Shown here piece by piece: positions 7,615 through 16,455 of a stretch of 36,985 bases of DNA. Position 1 is the stretch's first letter, and every line of letters starts with the position of its first letter. The position numbers were made by a program, and so were the translations under genes. A model generated the notes under the pieces. That model saw only the letters and a program-made list of their open reading frames with translations. It ran no database searches and had not been told where the DNA came from. The stretch is taken from NCBI GenBank assembly GCA_024404245.1, contig JAKSQH010000015.1:1-36985 (forward strand), written 5' to 3'. The stretch comes from Clostridia bacterium. Its GTDB lineage: Bacteria > Bacillota > Clostridia > Christensenellales > Aristaeellaceae.

Positions 7615-8562
7615 ATGAAAGAAAAGCTTCGGGTCACCCATGCCGACGGAACCGTAACGGCTGTACGACAACGCGGACTGTGGGCGGATATCTGCAGGAA
7701 CAAGGTGTCCTACGCGCTCATCGCGCCTTACTTTATCCTGTTCTTTCTGTTTACTGTTCTGCCGGTTCTGATTTCCATCTTCTTCTCCTTCACCGATTTC
7801 AACATGCTTGAAGTGCCTGATTTTGTCGGCTGGAGAAACTATGTAAAGCTTTTGCTGGAAGATGATATTTTTATCATCGCGCTCAGGAACACGCTGCTTT
7901 TCGCGGTGATCACCGGCCCTGTCAGTTACCTGCTGTGCCTGCTTTTCGCGTGGATCATCAATGAATTCAACCCCAGGGTCAGGGCCATTCTTACCCTTAT
8001 TTTCTACGCCCCGTCCATTTGCGGAAACGCGTATATGATCTGGAACCTGATTCTGACGGGAGACCGCTACGGATTCCTGAACGGTCTGCTTCTGAAGCTG
8101 GATGTGATCTTTGAGCCTGTTCTGTGGATGCAGACCGAAAGATACGTAATGCCTGTGCTGATCATTGTACAGCTGTGGCTTTCACTCGGAACCGGCTTCC
8201 TGTCCTTTGTCGCAGGACTGCAGACCGTGGACAAAAGTATGTATGAGGCCGCGGCGATTGACGGCGTGAAAAACCGCTGGCAGGAACTGTGGTTCGTGAC
8301 TCTGCCCGCGATGAAACCGCAGCTGATGTTCGGCGCTGTGATGCAGATTACCCAGTCTTTCGCGGTGGCTGATATTTCAATCAATCTGGCCGGTAACCCG
8401 TCTGTCAATTACGCGGGAACAACCATTGTGACGCACCTGCTGGATTACGGTTCCACCCGGCTGGATATGGGCTACGCTTCGGCGATTGCCACAGTGCTGT
8501 TCCTTCTCATGGTCGGCACCAACAAGCTTGTGCAGCATCTGCTGAGAAGGGTGGGTGAGTGA
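7615..8562 (+). CDS. Carbohydrate ABC transporter permease, MalF/UgpA type
   Basis: Membrane subunit of a CUT1-type sugar importer; it forms the channel with the partner encoded next. The 315-residue product has a cytoplasmic N-terminus, a first helix (YALIAPYFILFFLFTVLPVL) and about five more. The cytoplasmic loop that touches the ATPase carries the EAA motif, here YEAAAIDGVKNRWQELWFV followed by TLPAMKPQ. The ribosome site GAGGAGG lies in the end of the upstream gene; the start is 1 nt after that gene's stop, so translation is coupled. It most likely works with the solute-binding domain of the 1006-residue lipoprotein. No ATPase gene lies nearby; a shared MsmX-type ATPase is expected. Confidence 0.93.
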   Translation: MKEKLRVTHADGTVTAVRQRGLWADICRNKVSYALIAPYFILFFLFTVLPVLISIFFSFTDFNMLEVPDFVGWRNYVKLLLEDDIFIIALRNTLLFAVITGPVSYLLCLLFAWIINEFNPRVRAILTLIFYAPSICGNAYMIWNLILTGDRYGFLNGLLLKLDVIFEPVLWMQTERYVMPVLIIVQLWLSLGTGFLSFVAGLQTVDKSMYEAAAIDGVKNRWQELWFVTLPAMKPQLMFGAVMQITQSFAVADISINLAGNPSVNYAGTTIVTHLLDYGSTRLDMGYASAIATVLFLLMVGTNKLVQHLLRRVGE

Positions 8563-8563
8563 A

Positions 8564-9730
8564 ATGGCAAAGCATCCGGTTTCTGAGGAAGCCCGCCGTG
8601 TACAGCTGGCGGAACGCGAGGAGCAACTGAAAAAGCTTCACCGCTATCAGAAAATGACCCCTCTGCAGAAAGCCCTGAAAATAGCGGGGCTGGCGATGGC
8701 GGTGGCCGCGGTTCTGCTTCTGCTGATTGACCTGATCGGTCTGGTGAATATTCACTCCACCTGCGCGACTGAAGCCGACTGGCAGGAATACCGTAGCCGT
8801 CCCTTCTGGTGGCTGGGCGGAATCAGCTTTACCGCGACAGTGATTTGCCTGGTGATCGGCCTTATTTTTTCACTGGTGCTGAATCTGCCGAGAAAAGTCA
8901 ACCGCTCGGCGGCGGGAAACGGGCTGCTGTTCTTTATCATGGGCATCTGCGGCGTGTTTATGGCGGTACCGCTGGTGATGATTTTCAATAACGCGCTGAA
9001 GCCTCTGGATGAACTGTATCAGTATCCGCCGCAGATTTTCGTGCGCAACCCCACCCTGGAGAATTTCTCGGACCTGTTTGTGCTGATGAACGGATCCTGG
9101 ATTCCTTTTTCCAGGTATATCCTCAACACAGTCATTATTACCGTGGGCGGCATGGCGGGTCACGTGATTGTGGCGTCCCTGGCTGCCTATCCGCTGGCAA
9201 AGCATAAGTTCCCCGGCAAAAAAATGCTGTTCGGAATGGTTGTGCTGTCCCTGATGTTCTCCTGGACGGTCACGCAGATTCCCCAGTACATGATTATTTC
9301 ATGGCTCGGAATCAACAACAGTTACTGGGCGCTCATCCTGCCGGCCTGGTCCTTCGGCATGGGACTGTATCTGATGAAGCAGTTCATGGAGCAGCTGCCG
9401 GATTCACTGATGGAATCCGCGAGAATTGAAGGCGCGAGCGAATGGTGTATTTTCTGGAAAATCGTGATGCCGAATGTGAAACCCGCGTGGCTCACACTGG
9501 CGATTTTCCAGTTCCAGCAGATGTGGGGAAATACCGGAAGCCTCTTCCTTCGCAACGAGGAACTGAAACCGATTCAGTTTTCGCTGCAGCAGATTGTTTC
9601 CGGCGGAGTCGCGAGGGCCGGCGCCGCGGCCGCGGTGACGTTCATTATCGCCGCGATTCCGATCCTTTTCTTCCTCCTGTGCCAGAGCAATATTCTGGAG
9701 ACCATGACGACCTCAGGTATGAAAGAATGA
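8564..9730 (+). CDS. Carbohydrate ABC transporter permease, MalG type, with N-terminal two-helix extension
   Basis: Second membrane subunit of the importer. The core (from about residue 120) has the family helices and the EAA loop ESARIEGASEWCIFWKIVMP. The 388-residue protein is about 110 longer than usual MalG-type permeases because of an N-terminal part containing a charged amphipathic start (LAEREEQLKKLHRYQKM) and two extra membrane segments (AGLAMAVAAVLLLLIDLIGL and WLGGISFTATVICLVIGLIF). I start at ATG 8564, one base after the preceding stop; a GTG at 8555 overlaps the upstream gene and would add MSE. The upstream permease is its partner. Confidence 0.9.
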   Translation: MAKHPVSEEARRVQLAEREEQLKKLHRYQKMTPLQKALKIAGLAMAVAAVLLLLIDLIGLVNIHSTCATEADWQEYRSRPFWWLGGISFTATVICLVIGLIFSLVLNLPRKVNRSAAGNGLLFFIMGICGVFMAVPLVMIFNNALKPLDELYQYPPQIFVRNPTLENFSDLFVLMNGSWIPFSRYILNTVIITVGGMAGHVIVASLAAYPLAKHKFPGKKMLFGMVVLSLMFSWTVTQIPQYMIISWLGINNSYWALILPAWSFGMGLYLMKQFMEQLPDSLMESARIEGASEWCIFWKIVMPNVKPAWLTLAIFQFQQMWGNTGSLFLRNEELKPIQFSLQQIVSGGVARAGAAAAVTFIIAAIPILFFLLCQSNILETMTTSGMKE

Positions 9731-9745
9731 CGGGAGAGACAGAAA

Positions 9746-11218
9746 ATGAAATGTAAATCCTTCCGGTTTCTGTGCTGTATCCTGCTGCTGACGGTGCTGC
9801 TTCCCGGTGCCGCGGGCGCGGACACGCTCCCTTATACGCCCTATAACTACGACTATTGGGGAAACACTGTATACTCGCCGGCCGCGTATGTACCTGAAAG
9901 GACGCTGTCCGGCGCGGACATGACGTGGAACGGTGAGCCGCTCGGAGCGTTCAGGACGCCGCAGGACCTGTTTGTTTCGGATGCCGGCGATATATATGTG
10001 GCTGACACGGGAAACAACCGGATCGTTGTGCTGGACGCGGTTACCGCTCAGGTGAAGAATGTGGTGGATTCCTATGAGCAGGACGGACAGACACGGACTT
10101 TCAGCTCGCCGTACGGGGTGGCGGTTACGGCTTCCGGAGAGCTGTATATCGCGGATGCGGACAACCACCGGATCGTGGCCCTGAAGCCGGACGGAAGCCT
10201 GCTGAAGGTGATTGAAAACCCGCGGGCGGAGGTACTGGACGATTCCTTTGTGTTCATCCCGCTGAAGGTGTGCGTCGATTACGCGGACCGTGTGTACTGC
10301 ATCGCGCGCAATATGTTTGAAGGCATTATGGTGTTTGAGTCAAACGGTGCGTTTACCGGATTCTTCGGCACGATCAATGTCAAAATCAGTTTGTGGGAGA
10401 AATTCTGGAAAAAGTTTTCCACCAAGGAAGAAAGATCCAAGCAGCAGCTGTATATCGCCACTGAGTTTACCGGAATCGATGTGGATGATGAAGGATTTGT
10501 GTACGCGTCCAATGTGGACACGGAAGGACTGCAGGCGGTGCGTCGCCTGAACCCCAGAGGACAGGACGTGATCCGTAAGGGACCGGCGCAGAACCTCGGC
10601 GGCGATCTGAATATCGGCGCGACATCATCCACCTACGGCGGGCCTTCCATGATCCGGGACGTCGCGTATCGCGGCCACGGAATCTATTCACTGCTGGATA
10701 CGAGGCGCGGGAGGATCTTCACCTATGACCATGAAGGCAATCTCCTGTATATCTTCGGCGGGTTGGGAACCCAGAACGGAACCTTCACCACGCCCGTGGC
10801 GATTGATCAGGCCGGCGATTCACTGCTTGTGCTGGATTCCAACCGGGCCACGGTATCGGTGTTCAGCGTTACCGAATACGGACACCTGATCAACGAGGCG
10901 GTCGCGCTGAGACATGACGGGGATGAAACCGAGGCGGTGGCGTTATGGCAGAAGGTTCTGGAAATCGACCAGAACAACGAGCTGGCCAATACCGGTATCG
11001 GCAAGGCGTATCTGACCGCGGGGGACGATGAGAAGGCGATGACCTACCTGAAACGCGGGATGAACCGGGAGTACTATTCCGTCGCGTTCAAGCGCTTCAG
11101 GAACGGTATGCTCAAGGATCATCTGGAACTGATCCTGACGGCGGCTGTTGTTCTGGCGGCCGGAATCATCCTGTTCGTGCGGATCCGGAACAGACGGAAA
11201 GGGGGAGGGCAGGAATGA
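9746..11218 (+). CDS. NHL-repeat beta-propeller protein with TPR and C-terminal membrane anchor
   Basis: Function unknown. A signal peptide (LLLTVLLPGAAGA) is followed by a conserved YNYDYWGN start and a beta-propeller built from NHL repeats, the clearest being GDIYVADTGNNRIVVLDA and GELYIADADNHRIVALKPDG. About residues 385-450 form a TPR-like helical pair (AVALWQKVLEIDQNNELANT, then GKAYLTAGDDEKAMTYL). One membrane helix (HLELILTAAVVLAAGIILFV) and a basic tail end the protein, so propeller and TPR are extracytoplasmic. NHL propellers commonly bind proteins, RNA or glycans. Its start lies 15 nt after the permease stop, with GGGAGA before it, and its end overlaps the Yip1-family gene by 4 nt. 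I recall this gene order from Paenibacillus-type loci, but the job is undescribed as far as I know. Confidence 0.8.
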   Translation: MKCKSFRFLCCILLLTVLLPGAAGADTLPYTPYNYDYWGNTVYSPAAYVPERTLSGADMTWNGEPLGAFRTPQDLFVSDAGDIYVADTGNNRIVVLDAVTAQVKNVVDSYEQDGQTRTFSSPYGVAVTASGELYIADADNHRIVALKPDGSLLKVIENPRAEVLDDSFVFIPLKVCVDYADRVYCIARNMFEGIMVFESNGAFTGFFGTINVKISLWEKFWKKFSTKEERSKQQLYIATEFTGIDVDDEGFVYASNVDTEGLQAVRRLNPRGQDVIRKGPAQNLGGDLNIGATSSTYGGPSMIRDVAYRGHGIYSLLDTRRGRIFTYDHEGNLLYIFGGLGTQNGTFTTPVAIDQAGDSLLVLDSNRATVSVFSVTEYGHLINEAVALRHDGDETEAVALWQKVLEIDQNNELANTGIGKAYLTAGDDEKAMTYLKRGMNREYYSVAFKRFRNGMLKDHLELILTAAVVLAAGIILFVRIRNRRKGGGQE

Positions 11219-11847
11219 AAAACATGTTCGGCCGTGAGAAATGGCAGCATTTCTTCTATACACTCTCTCACCCCGCGGACGGCTTTTACTGGATCAGGCA
11301 TCAGGAAAAGGGAAGCGTCGGTATTGCCCTGCTGATGGTGGTGCTGTTTTCACTCAGCTTTTCACTGAACCGGGCTTACGCGAGCTTCGTTGTCAACAAT
11401 GTGAATCCGCGTGATGTAAACGGACTGACGGAGCTGATCGGCGTTATCCTGCTGTTTACCGTGCTGTGCGTTGGCAACTGGTCAGTGACCTGCCTCATGG
11501 GCGGCGAAGGCAGGATGAAGGATATCGTGATCGCGGTCGGATACGCGTTCGGCCCGATCGCGCTGACGTTTGCCGCCGCGACGCTGATCAGCCAGGCCAT
11601 TGCGGAGAATGAGACCGCGTTCTATTCCATTGTGATGCTGATCGGTATCGGCTACGGGCTGGCGGTAATGCTGATCGGCATAATGACAGTGCACAACTAT
11701 ACGCTGGGGAAGACGCTGCTGACGCTTCTGCTGACCGTGCTGGCTGTGTTCATTATCATCTTCCTCGGAATGCTGGTCGCGGACCTGATCGGCAAAGTGG
11801 TGAATTTCTTCAGCAGTATCTATACCGAGCTTGTATACCGGATGTAA
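11215..11847 (+). CDS. Yip1-family membrane protein
   Basis: Small polytopic membrane protein of 210 residues with about five helices and a cytoplasmic start (GREKWQHFFYTLSHPADGFY, WIRHQEKGS), the usual opening of bacterial Yip1-domain proteins. Helices include VGIALLMVVLFSLSFSLNRA, LIGVILLFTVLCVGNWSVTC, FGPIALTFAAATLI, IVMLIGIGYGLAVMLIGIM and LLTLLLTVLAVFIIIFLGML. The start overlaps the NHL gene stop (ATGA), so the two products are probably made in step and may form a complex. The biochemical role of bacterial Yip1-family proteins is not established. A transporter accessory or assembly role is inference from the gene order only. Confidence 0.8.
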   Translation: MKNMFGREKWQHFFYTLSHPADGFYWIRHQEKGSVGIALLMVVLFSLSFSLNRAYASFVVNNVNPRDVNGLTELIGVILLFTVLCVGNWSVTCLMGGEGRMKDIVIAVGYAFGPIALTFAAATLISQAIAENETAFYSIVMLIGIGYGLAVMLIGIMTVHNYTLGKTLLTLLLTVLAVFIIIFLGMLVADLIGKVVNFFSSIYTELVYRM

Positions 11848-11862
11848 GGGAGGAGAAGGGCA

Positions 11863-14508
11863 ATGAAAAAGAATAAAGCCGGCTCTTTGACTTCCGTACA
11901 GGTCAGCGGACTGACTGAAAAGGAAAAACAGGATGCTTTTTTCAAAAAGGTCCTGAGAATCGGCCTGGCATCGCTGGCGGGCATCGCGCTGATCACGGTC
12001 GGATACTTCCTTGTGCGGTTTGAGTTTTACGGTGAATACCGTGAAGACTTCAGAAATGAATATGCCGCTGAAAACGGAACAGCTTTTGTACCCCTGGAAG
12101 ACAGTGAAAACAGCGTTCCCGGAATGAAACTGGCCGCGCAGAATGAAACGCTGAAGCTCTACGCGGATCCGGATACCGGTGAGGTGGCGGTTTACGACCT
12201 CAGAAGCGGAAAAACATTCCGCTCCAATCCGGAAAACGCCGACCGGGATCCGATCGCGAACAAAACCAATAAAGCATACCTGAAGTCCCAACTGGTGATC
12301 GATTACTACAACGCGAACCGGAACAGCGGAAGCTATGATTCATGGAGCATGAGCACAGACCGCGGACAGATGACCTGCGAGGCCATCGAAAACGGCGTCC
12401 GGTTTGTATACGGCCTGGGTGAAATCGCGGAAATCAAGTATTATGTGCCGTTCTTCCTGAGCCAGGACTGGTACGATGCCGTGAAGGCAAAAGCAACGGA
12501 AAAGGACGCCAAGAATCTGGCGCGCCTCTATCCGTCACAGAATGCCGAGGGGCTGTGGGTACTGACGGAAATGGCCCGGAATGACAACAGCAAAAAGAAA
12601 AAAGCGGACGCGGCGCTGCAGCAGGCCGGCTTTACCGAAGCGGATTATTACGAGATGCAGGAACTCGGGGGCGTGGAGACCGCGGAATCCCTGTTTTTCA
12701 CGGTAAGCGTGGATTATCGCCTGAACGGGGACGGACTTGATGTTTCCGTGCCGACCGACAGAATCGAGGAAAAAGGCGGCGGAAAGATCTACCGGATCCA
12801 GCTGCTGAGATTCATGGCAGCCGCCGGAACGGACGAATCCGGATACTTTGTTGTGCCGGACGGGTGCGGCGCCCTGATCAGATTCAATAACGGGAAAAAC
12901 AGTGTGCCGGTTTATTCACAGTATGTATACGGCCTTGACCCGCTCAGCGCGGACTACACCGTGACACAGAACACCGAAAACGCGTGTTTCCCGTTCTTCG
13001 GCATCTGCCGCGAAGACAGCACGGTGCTTGTATCGGTTGAACGCGGTTCCGCGCTCTGCAGCTTCAATGCCGATGTCGCCGGAAGAACAAACAGCTGGAA
13101 TGTCTGCCAGCCGGTGTTCACGGTGCGGGGTACCGAAAACCTGAGCATGTTCGGTGTGGACGGAACCAGCGCGGATGTACCGGTAATCGAAAACAATCTC
13201 GTGCTGGAGAACCTGACTGTACGGTACGCCTTCCCGGACGGGGAATACCTCGGGTATGCCGGAGTCGCGTCATACTGGCGCGAAAGGATGCTCCGTGAGG
13301 GCAGACTGACTGCCGCGGAAACCGGAAAAGACCTGCCGTTTTTCTGTGATGTGATCGGCGGTGTGAAAACGGCAAAGCATGTTCTCGGTTTCAAATACCT
13401 GGCTGTGGAACCGATGACAACGTTTGCCGAAACCGGTGAAATGGTCAGGGAGATGACTGAGCTCGGCATCGCGAGACCGGTGATTAACCTGCAGGGCTGG
13501 TTCAACGGGGGATTCTATCATGACGCGCCCGGCGGTATATGGGTGCTGAAGGAGCTCGGCGGCGATAAGGGCCTGAAGAAGCTTGAAAAGGATGTAGCTG
13601 CCGTGAACGGTGAACTGTTTACGGATGTCGCGTTCCAGAAGGTCAGCTATATCGCGAAGCATTATATGCCGGATATGGAGAGCTCCCGTTACTACGGCGC
13701 CGGTTATTCCGTGCGGCTGGGGCAGGTCAGCCCGGTGACACTGCGGCAGACCTCATCCCTCGGGTTTGATGAAACAGTATACGATCTGCTGAGCCCCAAA
13801 TTCATTCCCCGGTATGTGGGTGATTATCTGAAGTCGCTTGCGGGAAAAACCGGAGCCGGCATCTCACTGCGTGATCTGGGAAACGAACTTCATTCCGATA
13901 AACGCAGGACCAATATGATCAGCCGTGAACAGGCGAAGGATATTGTGGAAGCATCCCTCGACCGCATGAAGGAAACCGGCCGCGGAATGATGATATCGGG
14001 CGGAAATGATTACGCGCTGGCAAGGACCGATTACGTGATCAACGCCCCGATGCAGGCGACCGTGTACCATATTGTGGATGAGGAAATACCGCTTTTCCAG
14101 ATGATCGCGCACGGCTGCGTGGAGTATGCAGGAACGCAGATGAACCTGAATTCCGGCGATGAGCGTGAGCAGCTTCTGAAGGCTGTTGAATACGGCGCGT
14201 CATGCCATTACGTGTTCACGGATCAGGATGCCACACAGATGAAGTATACCGGGATGAACATGTATTACTCCACCGCGTTTGACATCTGGAAAGAGAAAGC
14301 CGCCGAAAACTGGCAATTCCTTAACACGGCGCTGTCACCGGTTTCGGGCGCGTTCATGACGGGACATGAGAAGATAAACGAAGATCTCGTTCATGTGACA
14401 TATTCCAACGGGATTTCCGTCTGGATCAATTACGGACCGGATGACGTAACGGCGGACGGAATCACCGTACCCGCGGAAAGCTACGCGCTGGGAGGTGAAG
14501 GAGTATGA
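11863..14508 (+). CDS. DUF5696-family membrane-anchored protein
   Basis: Large (881 residues) protein of unknown function, signature member of this type of locus. A cytoplasmic N-terminus (about 30 residues) leads to one membrane helix at about 32-50 (IGLASLAGIALITVGYFLV); the rest is predicted outside. Motifs seen include YADPDTGEVAVYDLRSGKTF, VPDGCGALIRFNNGKNSVPV and VYSQYVYGLDPL, then a long mixed alpha/beta part with the DVIGGVKTAKHVLGFKYLAV and PVINLQGWFNGGF segments that resembles a glycosidase-like barrel. If so it may process imported or captured glycan at the membrane; this is inference. Ribosome site GGAGGAG precedes the ATG. Its stop overlaps the next permease start by 4 nt, pointing to a physical link with that transporter. 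Confidence 0.75.
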   Translation: MKKNKAGSLTSVQVSGLTEKEKQDAFFKKVLRIGLASLAGIALITVGYFLVRFEFYGEYREDFRNEYAAENGTAFVPLEDSENSVPGMKLAAQNETLKLYADPDTGEVAVYDLRSGKTFRSNPENADRDPIANKTNKAYLKSQLVIDYYNANRNSGSYDSWSMSTDRGQMTCEAIENGVRFVYGLGEIAEIKYYVPFFLSQDWYDAVKAKATEKDAKNLARLYPSQNAEGLWVLTEMARNDNSKKKKADAALQQAGFTEADYYEMQELGGVETAESLFFTVSVDYRLNGDGLDVSVPTDRIEEKGGGKIYRIQLLRFMAAAGTDESGYFVVPDGCGALIRFNNGKNSVPVYSQYVYGLDPLSADYTVTQNTENACFPFFGICREDSTVLVSVERGSALCSFNADVAGRTNSWNVCQPVFTVRGTENLSMFGVDGTSADVPVIENNLVLENLTVRYAFPDGEYLGYAGVASYWRERMLREGRLTAAETGKDLPFFCDVIGGVKTAKHVLGFKYLAVEPMTTFAETGEMVREMTELGIARPVINLQGWFNGGFYHDAPGGIWVLKELGGDKGLKKLEKDVAAVNGELFTDVAFQKVSYIAKHYMPDMESSRYYGAGYSVRLGQVSPVTLRQTSSLGFDETVYDLLSPKFIPRYVGDYLKSLAGKTGAGISLRDLGNELHSDKRRTNMISREQAKDIVEASLDRMKETGRGMMISGGNDYALARTDYVINAPMQATVYHIVDEEIPLFQMIAHGCVEYAGTQMNLNSGDEREQLLKAVEYGASCHYVFTDQDATQMKYTGMNMYYSTAFDIWKEKAAENWQFLNTALSPVSGAFMTGHEKINEDLVHVTYSNGISVWINYGPDDVTADGITVPAESYALGGEGV

Positions 14509-15398
14509 GCAGAAGACGCAAGGCTCTGAACGGTTACCTGTTCATCCTGCCCTGGCTGATCGGTTTCATCTGGTTTTATGTAATCAGTATCTGGATGACG
14601 CTGAAGTTTTCCATGTCCGAGCTCAAGGTGCTGCCGACCGGCGGATACGAAACCGCGTTTGTCGGTTTTGTGAACTATATCAAGGCGTTTACGGCTCACG
14701 CCTCGTTCAGGCAGACGCTGGTCACCTCGGTGGGAAATATGATTATCGATGTTCCGCTGATCATATTTTTCAGCCTGTTTATGGCACTGCTCCTGAACAG
14801 AAAGTTCAAAGGCCGGGGCCTGGTACGGGCTATATTCTTCCTGCCGGTTATTCTTTCATCGGGCGCGATCACGGACGCACTGAACCGGAGTCAGGCGCTG
14901 ATGAACGGCGGACTTTCCCAGGTTTCCGGAGAACTGAACTCGGCGGTTTCCGGAGGAATGTCAGTCGCGTACTATATCGGCCTGTTTGAGAATCTGGCTG
15001 TTCCGACAAGCGTACTGGAGTATCTGGTTGACGCGATTAACCGCATCAGCACCATAGTCAGTGCTTCCGGTGTGCAGATCATTATTTTCATCGCGGCTCT
15101 GCAGGCGATTCCACCGGCCTTGTATGAGGTGAGCAGAATCGAGGGCGCGACCGGGTATGAAACCTTCTGGAAAGTGACATTCCCGATGATCATGCCGCAT
15201 ATCATTACCAACCTGGTGTACACCGTCATCCGGCGCTTCGCGGAGAGCGAACTGGTCAACCTGGCATACACAACCACGTTCACTGATCTGAATTACGGCC
15301 TGGGCGCGGCCTTCAGCGTGGTTTCCACACTGGTGGTGCTTGTTGTTCTCGCGGTCACCGTGATCCCGATTCAGAAACACACGTTCTACTATAACTGA
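14505..15398 (+). CDS. Carbohydrate ABC transporter permease, MalF type (second pair)
   Basis: Membrane subunit of a second importer in the same operon. The 297 residues hold about six helices, starting with LNGYLFILPWLIGFIWFYVI. The EAA loop reads YEVSRIEGATGYETFWKVTF, followed by PMIMPHI. A long periplasm-side loop (about residues 125-175) is helical. The gene overlaps the DUF5696 gene by 4 nt and is followed 18 nt later by its partner. Either solute-binding protein of the operon, the 455-residue protein encoded at 18222 being nearest downstream, could feed it. Confidence 0.92.
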   Translation: MSRRRKALNGYLFILPWLIGFIWFYVISIWMTLKFSMSELKVLPTGGYETAFVGFVNYIKAFTAHASFRQTLVTSVGNMIIDVPLIIFFSLFMALLLNRKFKGRGLVRAIFFLPVILSSGAITDALNRSQALMNGGLSQVSGELNSAVSGGMSVAYYIGLFENLAVPTSVLEYLVDAINRISTIVSASGVQIIIFIAALQAIPPALYEVSRIEGATGYETFWKVTFPMIMPHIITNLVYTVIRRFAESELVNLAYTTTFTDLNYGLGAAFSVVSTLVVLVVLAVTVIPIQKHTFYYN

Positions 15399-15416
15399 GG
15401 AAAGGGGGAGACAAAC

Positions 15417-16376
15417 ATGAATCTGACACGGAAGATGAATGAAATCCGGGAAAGCAATGTCTATTTCGACCGCGTCAACCGTGCCCGGAACGGAACAAAG
15501 GAACTGATCATGAAACTGTTCCGCTTCATCCTCATTGCCGGTGTGAGCTACGTGATTCTCGCGCCGATGATCGGGATCCTGACAAGCTCCTTCTTTTCGG
15601 ACAGTGACCGGTACAACCCCATTGTTTTCACCGTTCCGATCAATCCGACACTTGAACGCTACGCGACGGCGGCGGAGTATCTGGATTACGGGAAGACCCT
15701 GGGAACAACGGTTGTATATACGCTGCTGCTGACGCTGATTCAGGTATTTGTCTGCTCCATGGTCGGCTACGGATTCGCGCGGTTTGAGTTCAAACTGAAA
15801 AAGATCCTTTTCGCCTGTGTCATCCTGATGATCGTGCTGCCGGTACATACGGTCATGCTGCCGCTGTACGTGACTTTCCGCAACTTCGGTATCGGCGGGA
15901 GTACAACCAATCTGATGGGCACATGGTGGCCGGTAACCATTATGAGCTGTCTCGGAACGGGCCTGAGCAGCGGGCTGTATATTTACATTTTCAATCAGTT
16001 CTTCAGAGGATTGCCAAAAGAAATCGAGGAAGCCGCGTTTGTGGACGGTGCCGGCACCTGGTATACGTATTTCAGGATCATGCTGGTGAACGCGATGCCC
16101 GCGCTTATCACAGTTACCGTGTTTTCAATTGTATGGCAGTACAACGATACGTTCTACGCGAGTTTGTTCAATGTGCCGACGGATACCCTGCTGAGCAAGC
16201 GTATTTCCACGTTGATGGACACGATCTCCAATGTGAAGAAGATCTATGATCCGAGCCTGCTCACCCTGTATCTGAATGCCGGAATCGTGATGATTGCCGC
16301 GCCGCTTGTGCTTATCTACGTTGTGCTTCAGAAGCAGTTTATCGAGGGTGTGGAACGAAGCGGCATTGTCGGATGA
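15417..16376 (+). CDS. Carbohydrate ABC transporter permease, MalG type (second pair)
   Basis: Partner of the preceding permease. It has 319 residues, a 45-residue charged cytoplasmic N-terminus (NEIRESNVYFDRVNRARNGT) and about six helices. The EAA loop reads EEAAFVDGAGTWYTYFRIML, typical of the group except that the usual P after 'ML' is replaced (VNAMPAL). GGGGGAG lies before the start. It ends the permease part of the operon; an 80-nt gap with a hairpin separates it from the two secreted binding proteins. Confidence 0.92.
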   Translation: MNLTRKMNEIRESNVYFDRVNRARNGTKELIMKLFRFILIAGVSYVILAPMIGILTSSFFSDSDRYNPIVFTVPINPTLERYATAAEYLDYGKTLGTTVVYTLLLTLIQVFVCSMVGYGFARFEFKLKKILFACVILMIVLPVHTVMLPLYVTFRNFGIGGSTTNLMGTWWPVTIMSCLGTGLSSGLYIYIFNQFFRGLPKEIEEAAFVDGAGTWYTYFRIMLVNAMPALITVTVFSIVWQYNDTFYASLFNVPTDTLLSKRISTLMDTISNVKKIYDPSLLTLYLNAGIVMIAAPLVLIYVVLQKQFIEGVERSGIVG

Positions 16377-16391
16377 CCCGCGCGGACTGAG

Positions 16392-16417
16392 GTTATTCGG
16401 GGCAGACGCCCCATAAC
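16392..16417 (+). promoter_or_regulatory. Intra-operon hairpin between permease and binding-protein genes
   Basis: Arms gttat and ataac flank a perfect GGGGC/GCCCC stem with loop agac and a 2-nt bulge. There is no T-run, so full termination is unlikely. Such hairpins often stabilise or process polycistronic mRNA so that binding proteins are made in excess; that use here is inference. A second small repeat, tttccc-aaa-gggaaa, follows at about 16423-16437. Confidence 0.5.
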
Positions 16418-16455
16418 AATTATTTCCCAAAGGGAAAATCAAAGGAGGATTCACT

